Source: Blastococcus sp. TF02A-30 (lineage in GTDB: Bacteria; Actinomycetota; Actinomycetes; Mycobacteriales; Geodermatophilaceae). From it: 64,000 bases of DNA. The stretch lies in NCBI RefSeq assembly GCF_003319185.1, contig NZ_QOHJ01000004.1:310001-374000 (forward strand), written 5' to 3'. The position numbers and the translations under genes are program-made. This document shows, in pieces, positions 39,660 through 48,092 of the stretch. The first letter of the stretch is position 1; each line of letters starts with the position of its first letter. The notes under the pieces were generated by a model. The model searched no databases. It had not been told where the DNA came from and was given only the letters and a program-made list of their open reading frames with translations.

Positions 39660-40668
39660 GGCGGGGGTCGACGGCGATCTTGGGTCCCGGCCCCGCGCCC
39701 TCCGGCCGCCGCCCGGCCAGCACCGCGGCCACGCCGTCGAGCCCGACCGTGGCCGCGACCAGCGGGCGCGGGTCGACCTGGCCCGCGGCGTAGGCGGCGA
39801 CCGTGCCGGCCAGCGCCGGTGACGCGCTGAGCACCCCGGTCGCGGTCACGTCGCCGAGCACGAGGTCCCGCGTGTCCACCGTGCTGGCGCTGCCGGCCAG
39901 CCCGATCAGCACCAGCCGGCCGCCGGGCTCGACCAGCTCCAGGGCGCGGGCGGGCCCGCCGGGGTCGTTGGCGGCGTCGACGACGGCGTCGAACGGCGTG
40001 CGGGGCAGCGTCCCGGCCGTCCAGACGTCCGGGAAGCCGAGCCCGCGGGCGAGGTCGAGCGCCGGGCCCGGCAGCCCGAGCAGGTGCACCTCGGCGCCGG
40101 CCACCCGGAGGAACATCGCCGTCAGCAGGCCGATCGTGCCCGGGCCGATCACCAGCACCCGGTCCCCCGGCACGGCCGCCGCCGCCCGTGCGGCGCGCAG
40201 CGCGTTGCCGCCCGGCTCGACCAGCGCGCCGAGCGCTGCGTCGACGCCGTCCGGCAGGGCGTGCAGCGAGCTCGCCGGGACGGCGAGCCGCTCGGCCAGC
40301 GCCCCGGCGCGGCCACCGCGGATGCCGACCTCCTGCCGGGAGGCGCAGACGTGCTGGCCCCCGCGCCGGCAGCGGCGGCACCGCCCGCAGCCGAGCATGG
40401 TGTCGCCGGTGACCCGCCGGCCCAGCCAGGCGCGGTCCACGCCGGAGCCGACGGCGGACACCGTGCCGGCCCACTCGTGGCCCAGCCGCAGCGGGAACCG
40501 GGCGTGCCCGTCGGCGAGGTAGGCCATCTCGCCGGTGAAGAACTCCACGTCGGTGCCGCAGACGCCGGCGCGCTCGACGTCGACCACCACCTCGCCGGCT
40601 CCCGGCTCGGGGTCGGGCACCTCCTGCACCGCACCTTCCCCCGGTCCGGTCAGCACGAACGCCCTCAC
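39655..40668 (-). CDS. Zinc-binding medium-chain dehydrogenase
   Basis: The 337-residue protein has the catalytic zinc ligands in GVCGTDVEFF and GHEWAG and the structural-zinc cysteines in CGRCRRCRRGGQHVC. The nucleotide motif VLVIGPGTIGLLTAM is near residue 165 (first Gly of GxGxxG replaced by the order G-P-G-T-I-G). It is the third gene of a coupled operon: its GTG overlaps the stop of the histidine kinase gene (GTGA). A metabolic dehydrogenase coupled to a sensor kinase is unusual. The substrate may be a polyol or threonine-like compound. Confidence 0.85.
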   Translation of the reverse strand: MRAFVLTGPGEGAVQEVPDPEPGAGEVVVDVERAGVCGTDVEFFTGEMAYLADGHARFPLRLGHEWAGTVSAVGSGVDRAWLGRRVTGDTMLGCGRCRRCRRGGQHVCASRQEVGIRGGRAGALAERLAVPASSLHALPDGVDAALGALVEPGGNALRAARAAAAVPGDRVLVIGPGTIGLLTAMFLRVAGAEVHLLGLPGPALDLARGLGFPDVWTAGTLPRTPFDAVVDAANDPGGPARALELVEPGGRLVLIGLAGSASTVDTRDLVLGDVTATGVLSASPALAGTVAAYAAGQVDPRPLVAATVGLDGVAAVLAGRRPEGAGPGPKIAVDPRR

Positions 40669-42104
40669 GGGCGCGGCGCGCCGGCGGGCTCCGTGAGCGG
40701 CAGCACGACCGAGAACCAGGTGTCCCCCGGCTCCGAGCGCACCCGCAGGTCGCCGCCGTGCCGGTTGACCACGATCCGCCACGACACGTCCAGGCCGAGC
40801 CCCGTCCCCTGGCCGACCGGCTTGGTGGTGAAGAACGGCTCGAAGACCCGCGCCCGCAGCTCCGCCGGGATGCCGGGGCCGGTGTCGCCGACCTCGACCA
40901 CCGCGCAGTCGCCGTCACGGGCGGTGCGCACCGTGAGCGTCCCCTGACCGGCCATCGCGTCCAGCGCGTTGACGATCAGGTTCGTCCACACCTGGTTCAG
41001 CTCGCCGGCGAAGGCCGGCACCTCCGGGAGCGTCCGGTCGTACTCCTTCACCACCCGCACGCCGGCCGGGATCTTGGCGCCGAGCATGACGAGGGTGGCG
41101 TCCAGCCCGGCGGCGAGGTCGGTCGGTCGGTGCGGGGTGCGGTCCAGCTGCGAGTACTGGCGGGCGGCGTCGACCAGGCCCGAGATGCGGCCGGTGCTCT
41201 CGGCGATCTCGGCCAGCAGGGTCTCGGTCTCGACGGTGTAGGCCAGCCACCGCACCGCCGCCTCGAGCGCGTCGGGCGCCACCGCGCCGGAGACCTTGTC
41301 GAGGTCCGCCGTCCCCAGCCCGGCGCCGACGAAGATGCCGGCCAGGTCCCACGGCCCGGCCAGCCGGCGCTCCTCCAGCCACGCCCCGACCTCGTCCTCG
41401 GCGTCGGCCCGCTCCAGCGGCGAGAGCTCCTGCTGCCCGTCGATGCCGGCGACGAACTCCTCCTGCAGGCCCACCAGCGCGCGCAGCACCTCGCCGTCGA
41501 GCCGGCCCTCCGAGAGCATCGCCAGCTTCTGCCGCATGCCGGCGAAGCGTTCCCGCAGCGCCGCGGTCGCGCGGGCGGCGGCGGCCGCCGGGTTGTTCAG
41601 CTCGTGCGTGAGGCCGGCGGTGAGCTTGCCGAGGGCCAGCAGCCGCTCCCGCTGGCCGACCAGCTCCGCGGAGTTGCGCTGGCCGACGAACATGCCCTCC
41701 AGCAGGTGCACCGCCATCGGGTACCAGCGGCGGAAGACGGCCGCGAAGGGCCCGGCCGGGAGCGCCAGGAAGCGGCAGTCGGTCACCGCCCGGACGGTGG
41801 CCGGGTAGCGCTGCTCGAGCCGGTCGCCGAAGTAGAACTGGACCGCACCGGAGTAGACGCCGCGGTGGTCGGTGCGCACCGTCTCGACGTCGCTGCCGCC
41901 GACCCGGCGGCTCATCGTCATCGTGCCGCTCAGCAGCACGAAGAAGCACTCCGCCGGCTCGCCCTCCACCGAGACGTCCGACCCGGCCGGGCACTCGACG
42001 ACGTCCCCGTTCTCCGCCACCCAGGCCAGCTGCTCGTCGTCGAGGTCCTCGAAGAGGAACAGCTCCCGCAGCTCGGCCGGGGCCAGCCGCTGCGGCGCCG
42101 TCAC
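40665..42104 (-). CDS. Sensor histidine kinase with N-terminal cyclic-nucleotide-binding-type domain
   Basis: The 479-residue soluble kinase starts with a cNMP-binding-like domain (about 8-135: FLFEDLDDEQLAWVAENGDVVECPAGSDVSVEGEPAECFFVLLSG). Dimerisation and phosphorylation helices follow with His167 in GLTHELNNP, then the ATPase domain: N box NLIVNALDAM, DTGPGIP, FFTTKPVGQGTGLGLD. No membrane helix is present. H-x-L-N-N-P is the H-box form of kinases with PAS or cNMP input. GTG overlaps the stop of the response-regulator/TrxR gene upstream, so both are made together and are likely partners. Confidence 0.9.
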   Translation of the reverse strand: MTAPQRLAPAELRELFLFEDLDDEQLAWVAENGDVVECPAGSDVSVEGEPAECFFVLLSGTMTMSRRVGGSDVETVRTDHRGVYSGAVQFYFGDRLEQRYPATVRAVTDCRFLALPAGPFAAVFRRWYPMAVHLLEGMFVGQRNSAELVGQRERLLALGKLTAGLTHELNNPAAAAARATAALRERFAGMRQKLAMLSEGRLDGEVLRALVGLQEEFVAGIDGQQELSPLERADAEDEVGAWLEERRLAGPWDLAGIFVGAGLGTADLDKVSGAVAPDALEAAVRWLAYTVETETLLAEIAESTGRISGLVDAARQYSQLDRTPHRPTDLAAGLDATLVMLGAKIPAGVRVVKEYDRTLPEVPAFAGELNQVWTNLIVNALDAMAGQGTLTVRTARDGDCAVVEVGDTGPGIPAELRARVFEPFFTTKPVGQGTGLGLDVSWRIVVNRHGGDLRVRSEPGDTWFSVVLPLTEPAGAPRP

Positions 42105-43759
42105 CGCTCCCCCAGGTACCGGTGCACGAGGGTGACGGCCATGGCGCCCTCGCCGACGGCGGAGGCGACCCGCTTCACCGAGTCGGCCCGCGCGTCCCCG
42201 GCGACGAACACGCCGGGCAGGCTCGTCTCCAGGAAGTACGGGTCGCGCTCGGGCTGCCAGCCGGGCGGGCGGCGCCCGTCGGTGACCAGCGCCGGTCCCG
42301 TGGGGATGAAGCCGTGCTCGTCGCGGACGACGGAGCCGTCCAGCCACCCCGTGCGCGGGGCGCCGCCGATGAAGACGAACAGGTGGCTGGCGGGGAGGGT
42401 CTCGCGCTCCCCTGTGCCCGCGTCCTGCACGGTGACCGCCTCCAGGTGGCCGTCGCCCTGCGTGCCGGCGACCGAGCAGCAGGTGCGGACGGTGATGTTG
42501 GGCAGCGCCGCGATCTGCTCGATCAGGTAGGCCGACATCGACGCCTCGAGGCTGTCGCCCCGGACCAGCAGGCACACCGACCTCGCGTAGCCGGCGAGGT
42601 AGACCGCGGCCTGGCCGGCGGAGTTGGCGCCGCCCACCACGAAGATGTCGCGGTCGGTGCACTCCACGGCCTCGGTCATGGCCGAGCCGTAGTAGACGCC
42701 GCGCCCGGTCAGCTCGTCGACGCCGTCCACCCCCAGGCTGCGGTAGGAGATGCCGGTCGCGAGGACGACGGCGTGCGCGGCCAGCGCCCGGCCGTCGTCG
42801 AGGCGCACCACCCGCTTCGGCCCGTGCGCCTCCAGCGAGACGACGTCCCGGGTGAGCAGCAGTTCCGCGCCGAAGCGGACCGCCTGGCGGCGGGCGCGGT
42901 CGGCCAGCTGGCTGCCGGACACCCCGTCGGGGAAGCCCAGGTAGTTCTCGATCCGGCTGCTCTGCCCGGCCTGCCCCCCGGTGGCCTCGCGCTCGACCAG
43001 GACGGTGCGCAGCCCCTCCGAGGCCCCGTACACCGCTGCCCCCAGCCCGGCCGGTCCGCCGCCCACGACGACGAGGTCGTAGAACTGCTCGCGCGGCTCG
43101 ACGGCGAGCCCGACGACGGCGGCCAGCTCCGACTCGCTGGGGTGCCGCAGCACCTGCGCGTCCGGCGTCACCACCACCGGGATGTCCTCGCGGCCCGCGC
43201 CGGCGGCGGCCAGGATCCGCTGCCCCTCGGGCTCGTCGACGCTGAACCACGTGTAGGGCACGGCGTTGCGCGCGAGCAGGTCGCGGGCCCGGAACGACGG
43301 CGCCGACCAGCGGTGCCCGACCAGCTTGACGCCCACGACCTCGGGGTCCGGCGTCTCCCGCCAGGCCCGCACCATGGCGTCGACCACCGGGTAGAGCTTC
43401 TCCTCGGGCGGGTCCCACGGCTTGAGCAGGTAGGCGTCGACGTCGACGACGTTGATCGCCGAGATCGCCGCCTCGGTGTCTGCGTAGGCGGTCAGCAGCG
43501 CCCGCCGCGCCCGCGGGAACAGGTCCATCGCCATCTCGAGGAAGTCGATGCCGTTCATCTCGGGCATGCGGTAGTCCGCCAGCACCACCGCGACCGGGTC
43601 GCCGCGCAGCTTCAGCTCGCGCAGCGCCTCCAGACCCTCGGCGGCCGACGCCGCCCGCAGCACGCGGAACTCGCCGCCGTAGCGGCGGCGGAGGTCGCGG
43701 GCCACGGCCCGGGAGACCCCCGGGTCGTCGTCCACGCTGAGCAGGACCGGTGTGCCCAT
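42101..43759 (-). CDS. Response regulator fused to a thioredoxin-reductase-like flavoprotein
   Basis: Three parts are visible in the 552-residue protein. A receiver domain covers 1-125, with acidic pocket Asp10-12, phospho-acceptor Asp62 in LADYRMPEMNG, Thr90 and Lys113. A glutaredoxin-like domain follows (about 140-220), in which the CxxC place reads HRWSAPS. A thioredoxin-reductase-type FAD/NAD domain starts at VVVGGGPAG (231-239). In that domain the usual CATC is replaced by GVYYGSAMTEA, so it cannot exchange disulfides in the normal way. Fused proteins of this architecture are known in databases; their function is not well established. It is the first gene of the operon with a kinase and a dehydrogenase. 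Confidence 0.92.
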   Translation of the reverse strand: MGTPVLLSVDDDPGVSRAVARDLRRRYGGEFRVLRAASAAEGLEALRELKLRGDPVAVVLADYRMPEMNGIDFLEMAMDLFPRARRALLTAYADTEAAISAINVVDVDAYLLKPWDPPEEKLYPVVDAMVRAWRETPDPEVVGVKLVGHRWSAPSFRARDLLARNAVPYTWFSVDEPEGQRILAAAGAGREDIPVVVTPDAQVLRHPSESELAAVVGLAVEPREQFYDLVVVGGGPAGLGAAVYGASEGLRTVLVEREATGGQAGQSSRIENYLGFPDGVSGSQLADRARRQAVRFGAELLLTRDVVSLEAHGPKRVVRLDDGRALAAHAVVLATGISYRSLGVDGVDELTGRGVYYGSAMTEAVECTDRDIFVVGGANSAGQAAVYLAGYARSVCLLVRGDSLEASMSAYLIEQIAALPNITVRTCCSVAGTQGDGHLEAVTVQDAGTGERETLPASHLFVFIGGAPRTGWLDGSVVRDEHGFIPTGPALVTDGRRPPGWQPERDPYFLETSLPGVFVAGDARADSVKRVASAVGEGAMAVTLVHRYLGER

Positions 43760-43888
43760 GGCGTCCCTTCGACGGGGCGAGCGCCGACGCGGCCGGCCGG
43801 CGCACCGGCAACGCTAGCCGGGCGGCGGCCCGCAGGGGCACCCCCGGACGGCTTCCGCGGCGGGCCGGCGCTCCGTACGGTGAGCGCC

Positions 43889-44239
43889 ATGGACCCGCGT
43901 CCCGGGATCGATCCGTCGGCGCGCCCCAGCGGCACGGGGTGCGCGGAGTGCGAGGCCACCGGCGGCTGGTGGTTCCACCTGCGCCGGTGCGCCCAGTGCG
44001 ACCACATCGGCTGCTGCGACTCCTCCCCCAGCCGGCACGCGCGGGCGCACGCCGCCGAGTCGGGCCACCCGGTGATCCGCAGCTTCGAACCCGGCGAGGA
44101 CTGGTTCTGGGACTTCACCGCGGAGGCGCCGGTCAGCCCGACGACCCACCTGGCACCGCCCGCGCACCACCCGCCGGACCAGCCGGCGCCCGGGCCGGCC
44201 GGCCGCGTACCGGCGGACTGGCGGTCGCACCTGCACTGA
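43889..44239 (+). CDS. UBP-type zinc-finger protein
   Basis: The 116-residue protein has a ZnF-UBP domain over about 17-75: CAECEATGGWWFHLRRCAQCDHIGCCDSSPSRHARAHAAESGHPV, with Cys and His ligands in the order expected for the fold that in eukaryotes binds the ubiquitin C-terminus. Actinomycetes lack that ubiquitin system, so another target, perhaps a C-terminal Gly-Gly tail such as Pup-like or thiolation proteins, is possible. The tail is Pro-rich. The ATG is 7 nt after TACGGT (43876-43881), a leaderless-type start. The antiporter gene follows. Confidence 0.85.
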   Translation: MDPRPGIDPSARPSGTGCAECEATGGWWFHLRRCAQCDHIGCCDSSPSRHARAHAAESGHPVIRSFEPGEDWFWDFTAEAPVSPTTHLAPPAHHPPDQPAPGPAGRVPADWRSHLH

Positions 44240-44280
44240 GCCTCCCTGCCGGTCACCCGACCGTCGGGAAGACTGTGCCG

Positions 44281-45933
44281 GTGCACGCCGAGACCCTGCT
44301 GCTGCTCGTCCTCGGCGCCGTCGCCGTCATCGTCGCCGTCCACTGGGTGGCCGCCCGCACCGGCCTGCCGGAGGCCGCGCTGCTCACGCTGGCCGGCATC
44401 CTCTACGCGGTGCTGCCCGGGCCCAACGTCGGCCTGGACCCCGACCTGGTCCTGATGCTGGTCATCCCGCCGCTGCTGTACAGCGCGGCGCTGGACTCCT
44501 CGCTCACCGCCATCAAGCGCAACCTGCGCACGGTGGTCAGCCTCTCGGTCCTGCTGGTGCTGGTCACCGCGCTGCTGGTGGGCATCGGTTTCGAGCTGTT
44601 CGTCGCCGGCGCCACGCTCGGCGCCGGCATCGCCCTCGGCGCCGCCGTCGCCCCTCCGGACCCGGTGGCCGCGCTGGCGGTCGGCCGCAAGGTCGGGCTG
44701 CCCCCGCGGCTGGTCACGCTGATCCAGGGCGAGGGGCTGCTCAACGACGCCACCGCGCTGACCATCCTCACCGTGGCGGTCGCCGCCGCCGAGGGCGACG
44801 GCTTCTCCACCCCTGCGGCGATCGGGCAGTTCGCGTTCGCCGCGGTCGGCGGGGTGGCCGTCGGCGTGGCCGTCGCCTACGGCGTCCGGCCGCTGCGCCG
44901 GCTGCGCAGCGACCCGCTGTCGTCCAACGCGATCTCGCTGGCGACCCCGTTCGTCGCCTACCTGCTCGGCGAGACCGTGCACGTGTCCGGCGTGCTCGCC
45001 GTCGTGGTCGCCGGGCTGGTCATCGGGCACAACAACCCCAGCTGGGCCTCGGGCGCCAGCCGGCTGCAGACCAACGCCGTGTGGCGGTTCGTGGGCTTCC
45101 TGCTCGAGGGCGTCGTCTTCCTGCTCATCGGCCAGCAGATCCCCTCGGTCGTCGCCAACCTCGAGGAGTACGCGGCCTCCACCATCTGGACCGCGTCGCT
45201 GATCACCGTCGGCGTGGTGCTGCTCGTGCGCCCGCTGTGGCTCTGGCTCACCGAGCACATGCCCCAGGCGCTGCACATGCGGCTGACCGTCCAGGACGGC
45301 GGGGTCGACGGCGAGCGGCCCCCGCACGGCCGGCTCACCGGGCGGGAGATCGTCGTCCTGAGCTGGGCCGGCACCCGCGGGGTGATCAGCCTCGCCGCGA
45401 TCGTCACGCTGCCGCTCGTCACCGACGCCGGCGATCCCTTCCCCGACCGCGACCTGCTGATCTTCTGCGCCGTCCTCGCGGTGCTGGTCACGCTCGTCGG
45501 CCAGGGGCTCACCTTCGCGCCGCTGGTGCGGGCGCTGGGGCTGCGCGCCGACCAGGCCGACCAGGCGCGGCAGCGCAACGAGGCCCGCGCCGCGGCGGTG
45601 GAGGCGGCGCTGTCCCGGCTGGACGACCTGGCCCGGGACGAGCACGACGCCGTGGACGACCAGGCGATCGCCGCGCTGCGCGCCCAGCTGACCGCGCGGC
45701 TGAACCGCTACCGGCGCCGGATCGACGTGCTGGAGAACGCCGAGGCGGGCGAGATCCCGATGTCGCCGCAGTACGAGGCCGCGCTGCGGGTGCGGCGCGC
45801 GGTGATCGACGCCCAGCGCGCCGAACTGCTCCAGTGGCGCGACACCGGCCGGCTGCCCGACGAGAGCCTGCGCACCCTCGAGCGCGAGCTCGACCACGAG
45901 GAGGGGCTGCTGCCCACCCGCGACCGGCGCTGA
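44281..45933 (+). CDS. Na+/H+ antiporter, CPA1 family
   Basis: The 550-residue protein has about 11-12 membrane helices up to residue 430 and a soluble, charged helical C-terminal region of about 120 residues. The ion-site motif of CPA1 proteins is visible as GAAVAPPDPVAAL near 125, followed by GEGLLNDATAL near 150 (Asn-Asp of the transport site). WAGTRGVISLAA near 365 is the third hallmark. It exchanges Na+ (or K+) for protons and helps pH and salt homeostasis. The GTG at 44281 has GGGAAG 9 nt upstream; an in-frame GTG at 44275 is less well placed. Confidence 0.9.
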   Translation: MHAETLLLLVLGAVAVIVAVHWVAARTGLPEAALLTLAGILYAVLPGPNVGLDPDLVLMLVIPPLLYSAALDSSLTAIKRNLRTVVSLSVLLVLVTALLVGIGFELFVAGATLGAGIALGAAVAPPDPVAALAVGRKVGLPPRLVTLIQGEGLLNDATALTILTVAVAAAEGDGFSTPAAIGQFAFAAVGGVAVGVAVAYGVRPLRRLRSDPLSSNAISLATPFVAYLLGETVHVSGVLAVVVAGLVIGHNNPSWASGASRLQTNAVWRFVGFLLEGVVFLLIGQQIPSVVANLEEYAASTIWTASLITVGVVLLVRPLWLWLTEHMPQALHMRLTVQDGGVDGERPPHGRLTGREIVVLSWAGTRGVISLAAIVTLPLVTDAGDPFPDRDLLIFCAVLAVLVTLVGQGLTFAPLVRALGLRADQADQARQRNEARAAAVEAALSRLDDLARDEHDAVDDQAIAALRAQLTARLNRYRRRIDVLENAEAGEIPMSPQYEAALRVRRAVIDAQRAELLQWRDTGRLPDESLRTLERELDHEEGLLPTRDRR

Positions 45934-45945
45934 CCCCGGGTCCGG

Positions 45946-46794
45946 TCAGGCGCGCTCGGCGCTCTCCGCCCCGGCCGGGACCGGGGCGGTCGGCTCGTCG
46001 CGCAGGAACAGGTACCAGTAGGACGTCGCCACGAACACGACGGCGCCGACGAGGTTGCCCGCGCCCGCCAGCAGCCAGTTCAGCAGCGTCTCGTCCCAGC
46101 CGACGTCGGGCACCCCGGTGAAGATCGCGGCCGGCAGGAAGAACATGTTGGCGACGACGTGGTCGAAGCCCATCGCCACGAACGCCATGATCGGGAAGAA
46201 GATCGCCAGCACCTTGCCCGACACCGACGGCGCGGCCAGCGACATCCAGACGCCGAGGCAGACCAGCCAGTTGCAGCCCACGCCGCGGAGGAAGGTCTGC
46301 CACGGCGACTCGCCCAGCGCCTTGCCCTCGGCGATGCCGGCCAGCCGCTCGTAGGTGAGCGCGGCGCTGCCCACGGAGTCGGCGTCGCCGATGACCCCGG
46401 TCTGGACGGCCAGGAAGAAGGCCACGAACAGCGCGCCGAGCAGGTTGCCCAGCAGCACCAGCGTCAGGTTGGCGACGACGTCGCGACCGCCGATCTTCCC
46501 GCGCATCGCACCCAGCGGGACCAGCATCATGTTGCCGGTCGCGAGGTCGGACCCCGCGATGAGCACCAGGACCAGACCGAGGGTGAACGCCGCGCCCATG
46601 AAGAGGGTGGGCAGCGTGCCCCAGGTGCCCGGGTCCAGCCCCGAGGAGACGGTGATCGCGACCAGCGCCCCGAAGGAGATGTAGGCCCCGGCGAGGAACG
46701 CGCTGACCAGCACGCGGTCCCACGTGCGCCGGGTCTTCTTCGCCCCGGTCTCCGCGGCGACCTGCGCGATCTCGTACGGCTCCCGTGCCGACAT
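45946..46794 (-). CDS. Formate/nitrite transporter family channel
   Basis: The 282-residue protein has six membrane helices and the FNT signatures: AFLAGAYISFGALVAI near residue 32, GSDLATGNMMLVPLGAMRGKI near 85 with the omega-loop, LGNLLGALFVAFF, GCNWLVCLGVWM near 173 and GFDHVVANMFFLPAAIF near 212 (central His). FNT channels move formate, nitrite or hydrosulfide as the neutral acid or anion. GGAGGAGG precedes the ATG. It converges with the antiporter gene with only 12 bp between the stops. Confidence 0.92.
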   Translation of the reverse strand: MSAREPYEIAQVAAETGAKKTRRTWDRVLVSAFLAGAYISFGALVAITVSSGLDPGTWGTLPTLFMGAAFTLGLVLVLIAGSDLATGNMMLVPLGAMRGKIGGRDVVANLTLVLLGNLLGALFVAFFLAVQTGVIGDADSVGSAALTYERLAGIAEGKALGESPWQTFLRGVGCNWLVCLGVWMSLAAPSVSGKVLAIFFPIMAFVAMGFDHVVANMFFLPAAIFTGVPDVGWDETLLNWLLAGAGNLVGAVVFVATSYWYLFLRDEPTAPVPAGAESAERA

Positions 46795-46844
46795 GGGACC
46801 TCCTCCGGGGACGGACCTCCCCAGGGTCCCGGCGGTCCGCCCGC

Positions 46845-47987
46845 TCAGCTACTCGAGGGATCCCACTCCACCGGCGTCGGCGCGATGCGCGGTCCCGGCC
46901 GCCGCAGGTAGGCCTCCAGCTCCCGCGGCCGGTAGTCCTCGTCCCGGGCGCGGCGATCGCACACCGTGGAGGCCACCGACTCCGTCGCGACGTGGGTCTC
47001 CCCGATCGGGCGGTGGTGCGGCCGGCTCAGCAGGTAGAACATCCGGCGGGACTCCTCCAGCCGTCCGTCCGGGTCCGCGGTGTGCCGGACGTGCCCGTCG
47101 TCGGGGGCCGTCGTCCCGGGCGGCAGCCGCTGGAACGCCCCGTCGGCGAAGGTCAACCCCGCGGCGCCGGCCCGCTCCGCCATCCAGAGCAGCGCGATGT
47201 CCGAGAGCGAGGAGTCCGCGTACCCGCCGCCGACGCCGCAGTGGACGCCGGCGAACCACCGCTGCTCCACCCGCTGCCACGGCGGCGGCTCGACCAGCGT
47301 GCCGTCGCGCTTCCGCTCCTGGGTCCAGAGCGCGGGCCGGAAGGCGGAGCGCCGCTCGTCGATCGCCAGGGCCTGGTAGGCGTGCTCCACCCAGGAGCTC
47401 AGCGTGGTGTCGTGGAAGGCCCAGTGCTTGTTGAACCAGCCCATGCCCCGCACCGGCAGGCCGAGCGCGCCCACGGTGTCCCAGACGCCGACGAACCGGA
47501 TCAACGGCCGGTCCTCGGGCGCCGGGTGGGAGAAGGACTGGCGGAACAGCCGCGACTCCAGCCCCTTCGGGTGGGCGCGTGCGTCGCGGTAGAGCCGGTA
47601 GGCCTCGTCCACGCGCGCGGCGTGCTCGCGGCGGAGGATGCCGCAGTTGCGGATGAAGCCGACGGCGCTGCGGGCGGTGTAGGCGCCGCGGCTGAAGCCG
47701 AAGAACCAGAGCTCGTCGCCGGGGTCGTAGGCGCCGACGACGGCGCAGTAGGCCTCCTTGACGTTGCGCGACAGGCCCACCCCGAAGGCGCCCCCGCGCA
47801 GCCGCTGCCCCTTCGTCGTGCCGACGCCGCGGACGTAGAAGACGCACTGCGGCATGCCGTCGGCGCCGACGGGGGCCACCTCGAGGGCCACCTTGACGAC
47901 GTTCGTCGGGCAGGGGCCGCCGTCGTCCCCCTCCTGGTCGGGGGTGTTCCACGTCCCGTCGCAGCAGACCACCAGGCGCTTGACCAC
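46845..47987 (-). CDS. DUF2235 hydrolase (T6SS phospholipase-effector-like)
   Basis: The 380-residue protein follows the DUF2235 pattern: KRLVVCCDGTWNTPDQ at the N-terminus, NVVKVALEV, FYVRGVGT, and the nucleophile motif GFSRGAYTARSAVGFI near residue 97. Later blocks are RFVGVWDTVGALGLP near 165 (Asp) and WFAGVHCGVGGGY near 245 (His). Tle1-type phospholipase effectors of type VI secretion carry the same fold, but no secretion genes or immunity partner are next to it, and free-standing actinobacterial members are common. No signal peptide is seen. GGGGAGGGG precedes the GTG. Confidence 0.88.
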   Translation of the reverse strand: MVKRLVVCCDGTWNTPDQEGDDGGPCPTNVVKVALEVAPVGADGMPQCVFYVRGVGTTKGQRLRGGAFGVGLSRNVKEAYCAVVGAYDPGDELWFFGFSRGAYTARSAVGFIRNCGILRREHAARVDEAYRLYRDARAHPKGLESRLFRQSFSHPAPEDRPLIRFVGVWDTVGALGLPVRGMGWFNKHWAFHDTTLSSWVEHAYQALAIDERRSAFRPALWTQERKRDGTLVEPPPWQRVEQRWFAGVHCGVGGGYADSSLSDIALLWMAERAGAAGLTFADGAFQRLPPGTTAPDDGHVRHTADPDGRLEESRRMFYLLSRPHHRPIGETHVATESVASTVCDRRARDEDYRPRELEAYLRRPGPRIAPTPVEWDPSSS

Positions 47988-48092
47988 GGCCCCTCCCCCG
48001 GGACGTGCCCCCGGGGGACCCGGCGTCCTCCCGGGCGGGCACCCGGGACGATCCCGGGACCGCGCCCGCCCGGCAAGGGGTCGGCGCGCGGG

